Shown: one piece after another, positions 54,215 through 63,141 of the stretch | Numbering within the stretch: the first letter of the stretch is position 1 | How the letters are laid out: each line of letters opens with the position of its first letter | NCBI RefSeq assembly: GCF_021391535.1 | Contig: NZ_CP090066.1 | Coordinates: 3,919,501-3,983,500, forward strand | Direction: 5' to 3' | Origin: Aurantimonas sp. HBX-1 | Lineage (GTDB): Bacteria > Pseudomonadota > Alphaproteobacteria > Rhizobiales > Rhizobiaceae | DNA: 64,000 bases | Program-made: the position numbers and the translations under genes | The notes under the pieces: generated by a model | Database searches by the model: none | The model's input: the letters and a program-made list of their open reading frames with translations, nothing else | Told to the model about the DNA's origin: nothing

Positions 54215-56386
54215 TCAGCCGGCCAGCTGGGCCTTCTTCTCCAGCCGGCGGCGATGCAGCACCGGCTCGGTGTAGCCCGAGGGCTGCACGCGTCCCTCGA
54301 AGACCAGGTCGCAGGCGGCCTGGAAGGCGATCGAGTTGTCGAAGTCGTCCGCCATCTTCGTATAGGCCGGGTCGCCGGCGTTCTGCTGGTCGACCTTTTC
54401 CGCCATCTCCTTCATCGCCGCCATCACCTCGTCCTTCGAGACGACGCCGTGATGCAGCCAGTTGGCGATGTGCTGGGACGAGATGCGGCAGGTGGCGCGG
54501 TCCTCCATCAGGCCGACATCGTTGATGTCCGGCACGGTGGAGCAGCCGATGCCCTGGTCGATCCAGCGCACCACGTAGCCGAGGATGCCCTGGGCGTTGT
54601 TGCGCAGTTCGGCGCGGATCTGCTCCTCCGGCCAGTTCGCCCGGTTGGCGAGCGGGATGGTCAGGATGTCGGAGAGGATCGCCCGGCGGCCCTTGGCGGC
54701 GATCGAGTCCTGCCAGGCCAGCACGTCCACCTTGTGGTAGTGCGTCGCGTGCAGCGTCGCGGCGGTCGGGCTCGGCACCCAGGCGCAGTTGGCGCCGGCC
54801 TGCGGGTGGGCGATCTTCTGCGCCAGCATGTCGTGCATCTTGGCGGGCGCCGCCCACATGCCTTTGCCGATCTGCGCCTTGCCGCGGAAGCCGCAGGCGA
54901 GGCCGACGTCGACGTTCCAGTCCTCGTAGGCGGCGATCCAGGTGCGATCCTTCATCACCGTCTTGCGGACCATCGGGCCGGCTTCCATCGAGGTGTGGAT
55001 CTCGTCGCCGGTGCGGTCGAGGAAGCCGGTGTTGATGAAGAACACCCGGTGGCGGGCGGCGCGGATCGCCTCCTTGAGGTTCACCGTGGTGCGGCGCTCC
55101 TCGTCCATGATGCCCATCTTCAGCGTGTAGCGGTCTAGACCGAGCACGTCCTCGACACGGCCGAAGATCGTGTCGGAGAACGCCACCTCGTCCGGACCGT
55201 GCATCTTCGGCTTGACGATGTAGACCGAGCGGGCGCGGGAATTGCGCATGCCACCGGTCTTCTTCAGGTCGTGCATGGCGATCATCGAGGTGATCATCGC
55301 GTCGAGCAGGCCCTCCGGCGCATCCGAGCCGTCGCGCAGCTGGATCGCCGGGTTGGTCATCAGGTGGCCGACATTGCGGATCAGCAGCAGCGAGCGGCCG
55401 GGCAGCGAAAAGGCGTGGCCGTCCGGGCCGACATAGTCGCGGTCCGGGTTGAGCCGGCGCGTCACCGGCGTGCCGCCCTTGTCGAACGTGTCCTCGAGGT
55501 CGCCCTTCATCAGGCCGAGCCAGTTGCGGTAGACGGCGGTCTTGTCCTCGGCGTCGACGGCGGCGATGGAGTCCTCGCAGTCGCAGATCGTCGAGACCGC
55601 CGATTCCATCAGCATGTCGGCGACATTCGCGCGGTCGTTCTTGCCGACCCGGTGCGCCGGGTCGATCACGACTTCCAGATGCAGGCCGTTGTGCTTGACG
55701 AGGATCGCCGAGGGGGAAGCTGCGTCGCCGCGATGGCCGGCGAAGGCGGCCGGGTTCTTCAGCCTGGCGGTCTTGCCGCCGCCGAACTCGGCGACCAGCG
55801 TGCCGCCGGCCACCGAATAGCGGTCGACGTCGATATGCGAGATCCTGTCGAGCGGCGCCAGGCCGTCGAGGAAGCCCTTCGCCCAGCTGACGACGCGGGC
55901 GCCGCGGGCGCGGTCGTAGCCCTTGCCTTCCGGCATGTCGCCCATGGCGTCGGTGCCGTAGAGCGCGTCGTAGAGCGAGCCCCAGCGGGCATTGGCGGCG
56001 TTCAGCGTGTAGCGCGCGTTCATCAGCGGCACGACCAGCTGCGGGCCGGGGATCAGCGCGATCTCCGGATCGACATTGGCGGTGTCGATGGAAAAGTCCG
56101 CGCCTTCCGGCACCAGATAGCCGATGTCGCGCAGGAAGGACTGGTATTCCTTCATGTCGATGGTCTTGCCGCGGCGCGCACGGTGCCAGTCGTCGATCTT
56201 CTCCTGCAGCGTCTCGCGGATCTGCAGCAGTTCACGGTTCCTCGGCGCGAGTTCCTCGAGCATGCCGGCGAAGCCCTGCCAGAAGGCGTCGGGCTCGACG
56301 CCGGTGCCCGGCAGGGCTTCCTCGTCGATGAAGGTCTTCAGTATCGCCGCGACCTTCAGGCCGTGAACGTCGATCATGTCCGGCAT
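54215..56386 (-). CDS. glcB: malate synthase G
   Basis: Enzyme of 723 residues (the standard length of the G isoform) that condenses glyoxylate with acetyl-CoA to malate. VDRYSVAGGTLVAEFGGGKT is typical, with DCEDSIAAVDAEDKTAVYRN, the magnesium and glyoxylate region in KMHGPDEVAFSDTIFGRVED, then KMGIMDEERRTTVNLKEAI, and the C-terminal NANCAWVPSPTAATLHATHY-like GANCAWVPSPTAATLHATHY. The ATG at 56386 gives MPDMIDVHGLKVA, the expected start. It converges on phaZ and is divergent from the TAXI-TRAP genes. Confidence 0.96.
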   Translation of the reverse strand: MPDMIDVHGLKVAAILKTFIDEEALPGTGVEPDAFWQGFAGMLEELAPRNRELLQIRETLQEKIDDWHRARRGKTIDMKEYQSFLRDIGYLVPEGADFSIDTANVDPEIALIPGPQLVVPLMNARYTLNAANARWGSLYDALYGTDAMGDMPEGKGYDRARGARVVSWAKGFLDGLAPLDRISHIDVDRYSVAGGTLVAEFGGGKTARLKNPAAFAGHRGDAASPSAILVKHNGLHLEVVIDPAHRVGKNDRANVADMLMESAVSTICDCEDSIAAVDAEDKTAVYRNWLGLMKGDLEDTFDKGGTPVTRRLNPDRDYVGPDGHAFSLPGRSLLLIRNVGHLMTNPAIQLRDGSDAPEGLLDAMITSMIAMHDLKKTGGMRNSRARSVYIVKPKMHGPDEVAFSDTIFGRVEDVLGLDRYTLKMGIMDEERRTTVNLKEAIRAARHRVFFINTGFLDRTGDEIHTSMEAGPMVRKTVMKDRTWIAAYEDWNVDVGLACGFRGKAQIGKGMWAAPAKMHDMLAQKIAHPQAGANCAWVPSPTAATLHATHYHKVDVLAWQDSIAAKGRRAILSDILTIPLANRANWPEEQIRAELRNNAQGILGYVVRWIDQGIGCSTVPDINDVGLMEDRATCRISSQHIANWLHHGVVSKDEVMAAMKEMAEKVDQQNAGDPAYTKMADDFDNSIAFQAACDLVFEGRVQPSGYTEPVLHRRRLEKKAQLAG

Positions 56387-56572
56387 GCAGTGCCTCCGTT
56401 TCCTGTCGCCTGCGACATCGACCATGGTGTGCGCGAAGTCAAATGCTTCGCACCGGCCGAAACCCGGCCGAGGCGGCCGCGGCGACGTTGCGGGAAGCTT
56501 CGGCCTTGAGGTTTCGCTCATGCCGGTTACTAATCGCGCCAAGAGCCATGTCGGCTCGATGGGAGGATATGC

Positions 56573-57523
56573 ATGCAGCTTTTCAACCGGCTTGCCGGAA
56601 CCGCCATGGTGGCGGCACTCGCCTTCGCGCCTGTCGGCGCCTCGGCCCAGCAGTTCATCAACGTCCTGACCGGCGGCACGTCCGGCGTCTACTATCCGCT
56701 CGGCGTCGCGCTGGCGAAGATCTACGGCGAGAACATCGAGGGCGTGAAGACCCAGGTGCAGTCCACCAAGGCCTCGGTCGAGAACATCAACCTCATCGCC
56801 CAGGGACGCGGCGAGATCGGTTTCGCGCTGGGCGATTCCGTGAAGGCGGCGGTCGAGGGCGACACCGAGGCCGGTTTCCAGGCGCCGGTGGAGAACCTGC
56901 GCTCGATCGCAGCGATCTATCCGAACTACGTGCAGATCGTCGCTTCACGTGAATCCGGCGTGACCGATCTCGCGGGACTGAAGGGCAAGGGCCTGTCGGT
57001 CGGCGCGCCGGCGTCGGGCACCGAGCTCAACGCGCGGGCGATCTTCAAGGCGGCGGGCATGAGCTACGACGACCTCGGCAAGACCGAATACCTGCCCTTC
57101 GCCGAATCGGTGGAGCTGATCAAGAACCGCCAGCTCGACGCGACACTGCAGTCGGCGGGCCTCGGCGTCGCCTCGATCCGCGACCTCGCCTCGTCGGTTC
57201 CGATCAACGTCGTCGCGGTTCCGGCCGAGATCGCCGAAAAGCTCGGCGCGCCCTTCCAGGCGACCGAGATCCCGGCCGGCACCTATGACGGCCAGGACAC
57301 GGCCGTGCCGACGCTGGCGATCACCAACATTCTCGTCACCTCGAGCGAGGTGGACGAGGAACTCGTCTACCAGATGACCAAGCAGCTCTTCGAGCACCTG
57401 CCGGACATGGTTGCCGCGCACAACGCGGCAACGGCGATCGACCCGGCGACGGCAGCCAAGAACCTGCCGGCGCCGCTGCATCCGGGCGCCGAGCGCTACT
57501 ACAAGGAAGCCGGCCTGCTCTAG
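56573..57523 (+). CDS. TAXI-family TRAP transporter solute-binding protein
   Basis: Periplasmic binding protein of 316 residues. The signal peptide MQLFNRLAGTAMVAALAFAP ends near AQQ. FINVLTGGTSGVYYPLGVAL is the TAXI hallmark, with EGVKTQVQSTKASVENI, and GRGEIGFALGDSVKAA next; KGLSVGAPASGTELNARAIF and the C-terminal LPAPLHPGAERYYKEAGLL are characteristic. These proteins bind glutamate, 2-oxoglutarate or other acids; the substrate is not known here. The transporter follows 108 bp downstream. Confidence 0.95.
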   Translation: MQLFNRLAGTAMVAALAFAPVGASAQQFINVLTGGTSGVYYPLGVALAKIYGENIEGVKTQVQSTKASVENINLIAQGRGEIGFALGDSVKAAVEGDTEAGFQAPVENLRSIAAIYPNYVQIVASRESGVTDLAGLKGKGLSVGAPASGTELNARAIFKAAGMSYDDLGKTEYLPFAESVELIKNRQLDATLQSAGLGVASIRDLASSVPINVVAVPAEIAEKLGAPFQATEIPAGTYDGQDTAVPTLAITNILVTSSEVDEELVYQMTKQLFEHLPDMVAAHNAATAIDPATAAKNLPAPLHPGAERYYKEAGLL

Positions 57524-57631
57524 GCCGCTCCTGCCTCGGCCTGGCCCCTTCTCAGCGGCCCGGCCGGGGCATTTGCGCCTCCCCGCCCGCGTCGCTAAGG
57601 TCCGGCGCCAAAGGGTTCGGGAGGATTCGGG

Positions 57632-59827
57632 ATGACGAGCCAGAGCGGCGGTGCCCACAAGGCGGATGGGGCGGAGCACGGCGGCGGCGAGAATGCCGAG
57701 CTGCAGGACCCCCTCGGCACGGCGTTTCCCGAGAGCCCAGAAGGCCGCATCCTCTTCGCGGTCGCCTTCCTGTTCTCGATCTTCCAGCTGGCCACCGCGG
57801 CGCATCTTCTGGACATGCCCTCGCAGATCGTGCGGGCGATCCATGTCGGCTTCCTCTGCCTGCTCGGCCTGCCGCTGGTCGCCGTCATCAAGGGCGAGAG
57901 CGTCCCGGTGCGGGCGATCTTCTGGGTTCTCGGCATCCTCGGCATGGGCGTCGCCGCCTATCAGTGGTGGGAATACGAGCCGCTGATCTTCCGCGCCGGC
58001 ATGCCGCTGCCGATGGATACCGCCGTCGGCGTCGCCGCCCTGGTCATCCTGTTCCTCGCCACCTGGCGGATCATGGGCCCGGCACTGCCGATCATCGCCG
58101 GCGCATTCCTCGCCTACTGCCTGTTCGGCAACTACCTGCCGTCGCCCTTCGTCACCCGCGGCTACGTCTTCTCGCAGGTCATCGACCACATGGCCTTCGG
58201 CACCGAGGGCATCTACGGCATCCCGACCTACGTCTCCTCCACCTACATCTTCCTGTTCATCCTGTTCGGCTCGTTCCTCGAGCGCGCCGGCATGATCAAG
58301 CTGTTCACCGACGTGTCTCTCGGCCTCGTCGGCGGGGCACGGGGCGGCGCCGCCAAGGTGGCGGTGATCTCGTCCGGCCTGATGGGGACGATCTCGGGCT
58401 CCGGGGTCGCCAATGTCGTAACCACCGGCCAGTTCACCATCCCGCTGATGAAGCGCTTCGGCTATAAGCCGGCCTTCGCCGGCGGGGTCGAGGCCACCGC
58501 CTCGATGGGCGGGCAGATCATGCCGCCGGTGATGGGTGCCGTCGCCTTCATCATGGCGGAGACGCTGAACGTGCCCTACGCCGCCGTCGTCCAGGCGGCG
58601 GTCATTCCGGCCGTGCTGTATTTCGGCTCGGTGTTCTGGATGGTGCATCTGGAGGCCGGCAAGCGCGGGCTGATGGGGCTTTCCCGCGACGAGCTGCCCT
58701 CGCCGCTGAAGGCGCTGCGCGAAGGCTGGTATCTCCTGCTGCCCCTGGGCGTCCTCGTCTGGCTGCTGTTCTCCGGCTATACCCCGCTCTATGCCGGGAC
58801 GATCGGCCTGGCGCTCACCGCGCTGCTGATCATCGGTGCGCCGCTCGCCGGCAAGATTTCCGTCCAGGCGCTGCGCTACGTGTTCTGGATCGGGCTGGGC
58901 GTCTCGGCCGCCTCGTTCTTCCAGTACGGAATCATGCCGGTGGCGGTGACGCTGGTGGTGCTGATGCTGATCGCCGCGCTGTTCCGCGGCGGCCGCGAGA
59001 CGCTGCTTTTGACCCGCGATTCGCTGGCGGAGGGCGCCAAGACGGCGCTTCCCGTCGGCATCGCCTGCGCCATCGTCGGCATCATCGTCGGCACGATGAC
59101 GCTGACCGGCGTCGCCAACACGTTCGGCCAGTTCATCGTCGCCGTCGGCGACACCTCGCTGTTCCTGTCGCTGGTGCTGACGATGATCACCTGCCTGATC
59201 CTCGGCATGGGGATCCCGACCATTCCCAACTACATCATTACCGCCTCGATCGCCGGCCCGGCGCTGCTGGCGCTTGGCGTGCCGCTGATCGTCAGCCACA
59301 TGTTCGTGTTCTATTTCGGCATCCTCGCCGACCTGACCCCGCCGGTTGCGCTGGCCTGCTACGCGGCGGCGCCGATCGCCCGCGCGCCCGGGCTGCAGAT
59401 CTCGCTGCAGGCGGTGAAGGTGGCGCTTGCCGGCTTCGTCATCCCGTTCATGGCGGTCTACACCCCGGCCCTGATGATGCAGGATGGCGGCCCGCTCAGC
59501 GACGCGATCGGGTTCTGGCCGGCGGTTGTCTACATCGTCTTCAAGACGTCGCTGTCGATCGGATTGTGGGGCGCGGCGGCGATCGGCTTCCTGCTCTCCC
59601 CGCTGAAATGGTGGGAGCGCCTGGTCGCGACCGTCGCCGCCTTCACGCTGGTCGCCGCGCTGCCGGTCACCGACGAGATCGGCTTCGGCCTCTCGGCGGC
59701 CTTCATCGCCTGGCACGTCTACCAGCGGCGCCGGCACGGCGCGCCGGTGATCGCCAACCGGACCGGCGGCGGCACCACGCCCCGCGGGGCCGCGCCGGCC
59801 GACGAGCGCGTTCCCGTCGCCGAATGA
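57632..59827 (+). CDS. fused TRAP transporter permease (DctQM, 4TM/12TM)
   Basis: Inner-membrane permease of 731 residues in which the small (DctQ-like, about 45-190) and large (DctM-like, about 200-690) subunits are one chain, as usual for TAXI systems. About 16 hydrophobic helices are visible. Family motifs include SGLMGTISGSGVANVVTTGQ, KPAFAGGVEATASMGGQIMP, GMGIPTIPNYIITASIAGPA and FYFGILADLTPPVALACYAA. The first about 45 residues are hydrophilic. Its stop overlaps DUF1850 by four bases. Confidence 0.96.
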   Translation: MTSQSGGAHKADGAEHGGGENAELQDPLGTAFPESPEGRILFAVAFLFSIFQLATAAHLLDMPSQIVRAIHVGFLCLLGLPLVAVIKGESVPVRAIFWVLGILGMGVAAYQWWEYEPLIFRAGMPLPMDTAVGVAALVILFLATWRIMGPALPIIAGAFLAYCLFGNYLPSPFVTRGYVFSQVIDHMAFGTEGIYGIPTYVSSTYIFLFILFGSFLERAGMIKLFTDVSLGLVGGARGGAAKVAVISSGLMGTISGSGVANVVTTGQFTIPLMKRFGYKPAFAGGVEATASMGGQIMPPVMGAVAFIMAETLNVPYAAVVQAAVIPAVLYFGSVFWMVHLEAGKRGLMGLSRDELPSPLKALREGWYLLLPLGVLVWLLFSGYTPLYAGTIGLALTALLIIGAPLAGKISVQALRYVFWIGLGVSAASFFQYGIMPVAVTLVVLMLIAALFRGGRETLLLTRDSLAEGAKTALPVGIACAIVGIIVGTMTLTGVANTFGQFIVAVGDTSLFLSLVLTMITCLILGMGIPTIPNYIITASIAGPALLALGVPLIVSHMFVFYFGILADLTPPVALACYAAAPIARAPGLQISLQAVKVALAGFVIPFMAVYTPALMMQDGGPLSDAIGFWPAVVYIVFKTSLSIGLWGAAAIGFLLSPLKWWERLVATVAAFTLVAALPVTDEIGFGLSAAFIAWHVYQRRRHGAPVIANRTGGGTTPRGAAPADERVPVAE

Positions 59828-60222
59828 TCTGCATCCTCGCCGCCGGCAAGACGCTGACGCTGGCGGCGTCCGCCTTCACCCTCGCCTGGACGCACTCGGT
59901 CGAGAAGACCCGCTGGGAGGAGAGCTGGACGGCCGGACCGTCCGGCCTGACGGTGGTCGAGGGGCGGATCGAAGGGTCCGGCGCCGGCATGGAGCCGCCG
60001 GAGGGCGCGGTGCTCAAGGACGGCGCCTATGTCTACCGGCCGAACGTGCCGGCGATCCCGCAACTCGTGCTGGCCGCGTCCGGCGCGACCGGCTCGGGCT
60101 GGACGCTCTGCCCGGCGGAGGGCCCAGCCGATTCCTGCCTCGTCCTCGGCGAGAAGTCCGGCCCGCCGGTCACGGTGCGCTGGTGCGCGTCGCCCCTCGG
60201 CAGCGCCCCGGTTCCGCGCTAA
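59824..60222 (+). CDS. DUF1850 protein of the TAXI-TRAP cluster
   Basis: Small protein of 132 residues with a hydrophobic N-terminus that may be a membrane anchor or signal peptide. It contains FTLAWTHSVEKTRWEESWTA (the WTHSVEK motif that defines DUF1850) and GRIEGSGAGMEPPEGAVL. Its role is unknown, but it is coupled to the TAXI-TRAP permease by an ATGA overlap, as in many genomes, so it is probably an accessory subunit or assembly factor. Confidence 0.9.
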   Translation: MICILAAGKTLTLAASAFTLAWTHSVEKTRWEESWTAGPSGLTVVEGRIEGSGAGMEPPEGAVLKDGAYVYRPNVPAIPQLVLAASGATGSGWTLCPAEGPADSCLVLGEKSGPPVTVRWCASPLGSAPVPR

Positions 60223-60259
60223 ACCTGCTGCAACGCGAAGAAGCCAGGAGCCAGGCGTC

Positions 60260-60679
60260 ATGTCATTCACCGCAGCGATCCAGTCGGCCCTCTCCCAGTA
60301 CGCGACGTTTCGCGGCCGGGCCCAGCGCGCCGAGTTCTGGTGGTTCGTGCTGTTCATGCTGCTCGGCAACCTGGTGTTCGGCCTGCTCGACGGGCTGGTC
60401 GTCGGGCCGATCCTCGGCTTCTCGCCGTTCTCGGGCGAGGGCGCGCAGCCGCTCGGCTCGCTGTTCAGCCTCGCCGTCTTCGTGCCGTCGCTCGCCGTCG
60501 GGGCACGCCGGATGCATGATACCGGCCGCTCCGGCTGGTGGCTGCTGATCAACCTCGTGCCGGTGGTCGGCTGGATCGTCTATCTCTATTTCGCCAGCCG
60601 GCCCGGCGAGCCGGCGATCAACGCCTACGGCCCGCCGCCGCGGCAGGCAGGCGCCCTGCGCGCGTCGCGGCGCGCGTAG
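60260..60679 (+). CDS. DUF805 membrane protein
   Basis: Membrane protein of 139 residues with four hydrophobic segments. RGRAQRAEFWWFVLF is the family R..R.EFW motif, and VGARRMHDTGRSGWWLLINL is the second hallmark. Function unknown. AGGAG precedes the ATG by about 11 bases. It follows DUF1850 by 37 bp and may be on the same transcript. It converges with betA, with eleven bases between stops. Confidence 0.9.
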   Translation: MSFTAAIQSALSQYATFRGRAQRAEFWWFVLFMLLGNLVFGLLDGLVVGPILGFSPFSGEGAQPLGSLFSLAVFVPSLAVGARRMHDTGRSGWWLLINLVPVVGWIVYLYFASRPGEPAINAYGPPPRQAGALRASRRA

Positions 60680-60690
60680 AGCCTCGCCGC

Positions 60691-62382
60691 CTAGCGCTGC
60701 GAATCCCGCCAGGCGGGATTGATCCACGGCTGCCGGTCCGGCTGCGGCGCCAGCATGCCCTCGCCGAGAATGTGGTCGGCAGCCTTCTCGCCGACCATGA
60801 TCGAGGGGCCATTGAGATTGCCGTTGGTGATGCGCGGGAAGATCGAGGAATCGGCGAGCCGCAGGTTCCGCGTGCCGATCACCCGGCATTCCGGATCGAC
60901 GACGGCCTGCGGATCCTCGGCCGCGCCCATGCGCGCGGCGCCGCACGGGTGGTAGGCGCTCTCGGCATGGGCGGCGATGAAACCGTCGAGGTCGTCGTCG
61001 CTCTGCAGCGCGTCGCCCGGCTGGATCTCCGGCCCGCGATAGGGGTCGAAGGCCGGCTGGGCGAAGATCTCCCGGGTCAGCCGGATCGCCTGGCGGAACT
61101 CGCGGAAATCGTCCCTGTGCGACATGTAGTTGAAGCGGATCGCCGGCGGCTCGGACGGATCGCTGCTCTTCAACCTGATATGGCCGCGCGACTTCGAGCG
61201 CATCGGCCCGACATGCGCCTGGAAGCCGTGGCCGGCCGCCGCCGCCTGGCCGTCATAGCGGATCGCGCCGGGCAGGAAGTGATACTGGATGTCCGGGTAC
61301 TCGATCCCGGGCGCCGAGCGGATGAAGCCCGCCGCCTCGAAATGGTTGGTGGCGCCGTGGCCGGTATGCAGCATCATCCATTCGAGCCCCACCCGGCCCT
61401 TGCCGAACAGGTTGAGATAGCCGTTCAGGGTGATCGGCTGAGTGCAGGACTGCTGGATGTAGAGCTCCAGGTGATCCTGCAGATTGCCGCCGACGCCGGG
61501 ACGCGGCAGACGCGTGTCGATGCCGACGCGGGATAGCTCGGCGGCGTCGCCGATCCCCGAATGCATCAGCAGCAGAGGCGAGTTGATGGCGCCGGCGGCC
61601 AGCACCACCTCGCGCCGCGCCTTGACCAGACCGGTACGGCCGGCACCGCGCAGGCCCGGGCGGGAGATCTCGACGCCGGTGGCGCGCAGGTCGCCGCCGC
61701 GGCCCTCGAAGGCGACGCGCAGGGCGTTGCCGTGCAGCAGCCGGCAGTTGCCGCGGGCGATGGCAGGCCGCAGATAGGCGTTGGCGGCCGACCAGCGGCG
61801 CCCGCGCCAGATCGTCTGCTGCATCGGGCCGAAGCCCTCCTGGGCGTAGCCGTTATAGTCGTCGGTCACCGGGTAGCCGGCCTCGCGCCCGGCCTCGATG
61901 AAGGTCTGGTAGAGCGGGTTCAGCATGTCGCCGCGCCGCACGTTGAGCGGCCCCTTCGTGCCCCGCCAGGCCGGGTCGCCGCCCTCGAAGGCCTCCATGC
62001 GCTGGAAGTACGGAAGCACGTCGGCGAAGCCCCAGCCGGCCGCGCCGCTGTCGGCCCAATGGTCGAAGTCCTTGGCGTGGCCGCGCACATAGACCATGCC
62101 GTTGATCGAGGACGAGCCGCCGATCACCCGGCCGCGCGGCGTCGCCAGCCGGCGGCCGCCGAGCGCCGGCTCCGGTTCGGCGCGGTAGCCCCAGTCGTAG
62201 CGGCGCATGTTCATCGGGAAGGACAGCGCGCCGGGCATCTGGATGAACGGCCCGGCGTCGGTGCCGCCCGCCTCGATCACCACGACGTCGTAGCGGCCGG
62301 ATTCCGACAGGCGATAGGCGAGCGCCGAACCCGCCGAGCCGGATCCCACGACAACGTAGTCGGCTTCGTCGACGACCTTCAT
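60691..62382 (-). CDS. betA: choline dehydrogenase (GMC oxidoreductase)
   Basis: FAD enzyme of 563 residues that oxidises choline to betaine aldehyde and on to glycine betaine, the osmoprotectant. The FAD motif is YVVVGSGSAGSALAYRLSES, the GMC signatures RGRVIGGSSSINGMVYVRGH and GAINSPLLLMHSGIG, and the C-terminal ESAYHPCGAARMG and PRITNGNLNGPSIMVGEKAA are complete. The pattern fits BetA best, though other GMC alcohol oxidases are similar. The ATG overlaps the betI stop (ATGA). Neither betB nor betC is adjacent. Confidence 0.92.
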   Translation of the reverse strand: MKVVDEADYVVVGSGSAGSALAYRLSESGRYDVVVIEAGGTDAGPFIQMPGALSFPMNMRRYDWGYRAEPEPALGGRRLATPRGRVIGGSSSINGMVYVRGHAKDFDHWADSGAAGWGFADVLPYFQRMEAFEGGDPAWRGTKGPLNVRRGDMLNPLYQTFIEAGREAGYPVTDDYNGYAQEGFGPMQQTIWRGRRWSAANAYLRPAIARGNCRLLHGNALRVAFEGRGGDLRATGVEISRPGLRGAGRTGLVKARREVVLAAGAINSPLLLMHSGIGDAAELSRVGIDTRLPRPGVGGNLQDHLELYIQQSCTQPITLNGYLNLFGKGRVGLEWMMLHTGHGATNHFEAAGFIRSAPGIEYPDIQYHFLPGAIRYDGQAAAAGHGFQAHVGPMRSKSRGHIRLKSSDPSEPPAIRFNYMSHRDDFREFRQAIRLTREIFAQPAFDPYRGPEIQPGDALQSDDDLDGFIAAHAESAYHPCGAARMGAAEDPQAVVDPECRVIGTRNLRLADSSIFPRITNGNLNGPSIMVGEKAADHILGEGMLAPQPDRQPWINPAWRDSQR

Positions 62383-62981
62383 TTCACCCCCATTTCGGCT
62401 TCGATGTAACGTTCGACCATGGCGATGGCCGTGGCCCCGTCTGGGGCGGTGAGCGGCGTCAGCGCCTGGCGCAGCCAGACGCCGTCGATCATCGCGCCGG
62501 CCGCGGCGGCGACGCCGTGCGCCCGCGGCATGCCGAGCAGCGGCGCCAGCGCCGAAACGAGATTGGTTTCCAGCCGCCGGAAATACAGCCGCAGCAGGCG
62601 GGCGGCCTCGGCCGAGCGGCGGGCGTAGAGATAGAACACCAGCCAGGCGGCGATCGCCTCGCTGACGAACTGGCTCGGGTCGAACGACGCCTCGATGATC
62701 GCCGAGACCCGCTGGCGCGGGCTCTCCGCCTGCCGCAGCCGGCTGGTAACCCCGGCGCGGAAGCCCTGCAGCAGATGCCGCATCGCGGCGATCAGCAGGT
62801 CGTCCTTGGTGCCGAAATAATGATGGACGAGGGCGGGCGAGACGCCGGCGCGTGCCGCGATGTCGGCGACGGTGACCTCGAGCGAGCCGGCGGCCTCGAT
62901 GGCGCCGATCGTCGCAACGATCATTGCCTCGCGCCGCGCGGCATCGCCGCGGCCGTTTCGGGAAATGGAAACATGGGACAT
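62379..62981 (-). CDS. betI: BetI-like TetR-family repressor
   Basis: TetR regulator of 200 residues. The DNA-binding part has IVATIGAIEAAGSLEVTVAD, then IAARAGVSPALVHHYFGTK, with the helix-turn-helix; WLVFYLYARRSAEAARLLRL and AGAMIDGVWLRQALT are the BetI ligand domain. BetI represses choline-to-betaine genes until choline is present. It is the first gene of a betI-betA pair, and a BetI-like palindrome lies 20 bp upstream. Confidence 0.9.
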   Translation of the reverse strand: MSHVSISRNGRGDAARREAMIVATIGAIEAAGSLEVTVADIAARAGVSPALVHHYFGTKDDLLIAAMRHLLQGFRAGVTSRLRQAESPRQRVSAIIEASFDPSQFVSEAIAAWLVFYLYARRSAEAARLLRLYFRRLETNLVSALAPLLGMPRAHGVAAAAGAMIDGVWLRQALTPLTAPDGATAIAMVERYIEAEMGVK

Positions 62982-63000
62982 GGACGCAAGATATGGTTGT

Positions 63001-63018
63001 TGATTGATCAGTCAATCA
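63001..63018. promoter_or_regulatory. BetI-like operator
   Basis: TGATTGATCAGTCAATCA is a 7-bp inverted repeat (TGATTGA / TCAATCA) with a four-base centre. It resembles the TTGATTGG...TTCAAT BetI operator of E. coli and lies 20 bp before the betI ATG, positioned for autorepression. Confidence 0.65.
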
Positions 63019-63141
63019 GCATTGCGACGGAAACGCGATGGCTGCGCTGCAGTGCCGCATCGCCCCTGTTCAAGCGCCTCGCGCCCCGCCTATGATCGAT
63101 GCGCCAGGGCGCACCACGCGCCGATCCACGGAAGGATGTGA

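Noticed and set aside
57000..59737. A long minus-strand open frame opposite the TRAP genes, rich in Asp/Arg/His
   Set aside because: Antisense of membrane-protein codons gives such composition; the plus-strand genes have full motifs.
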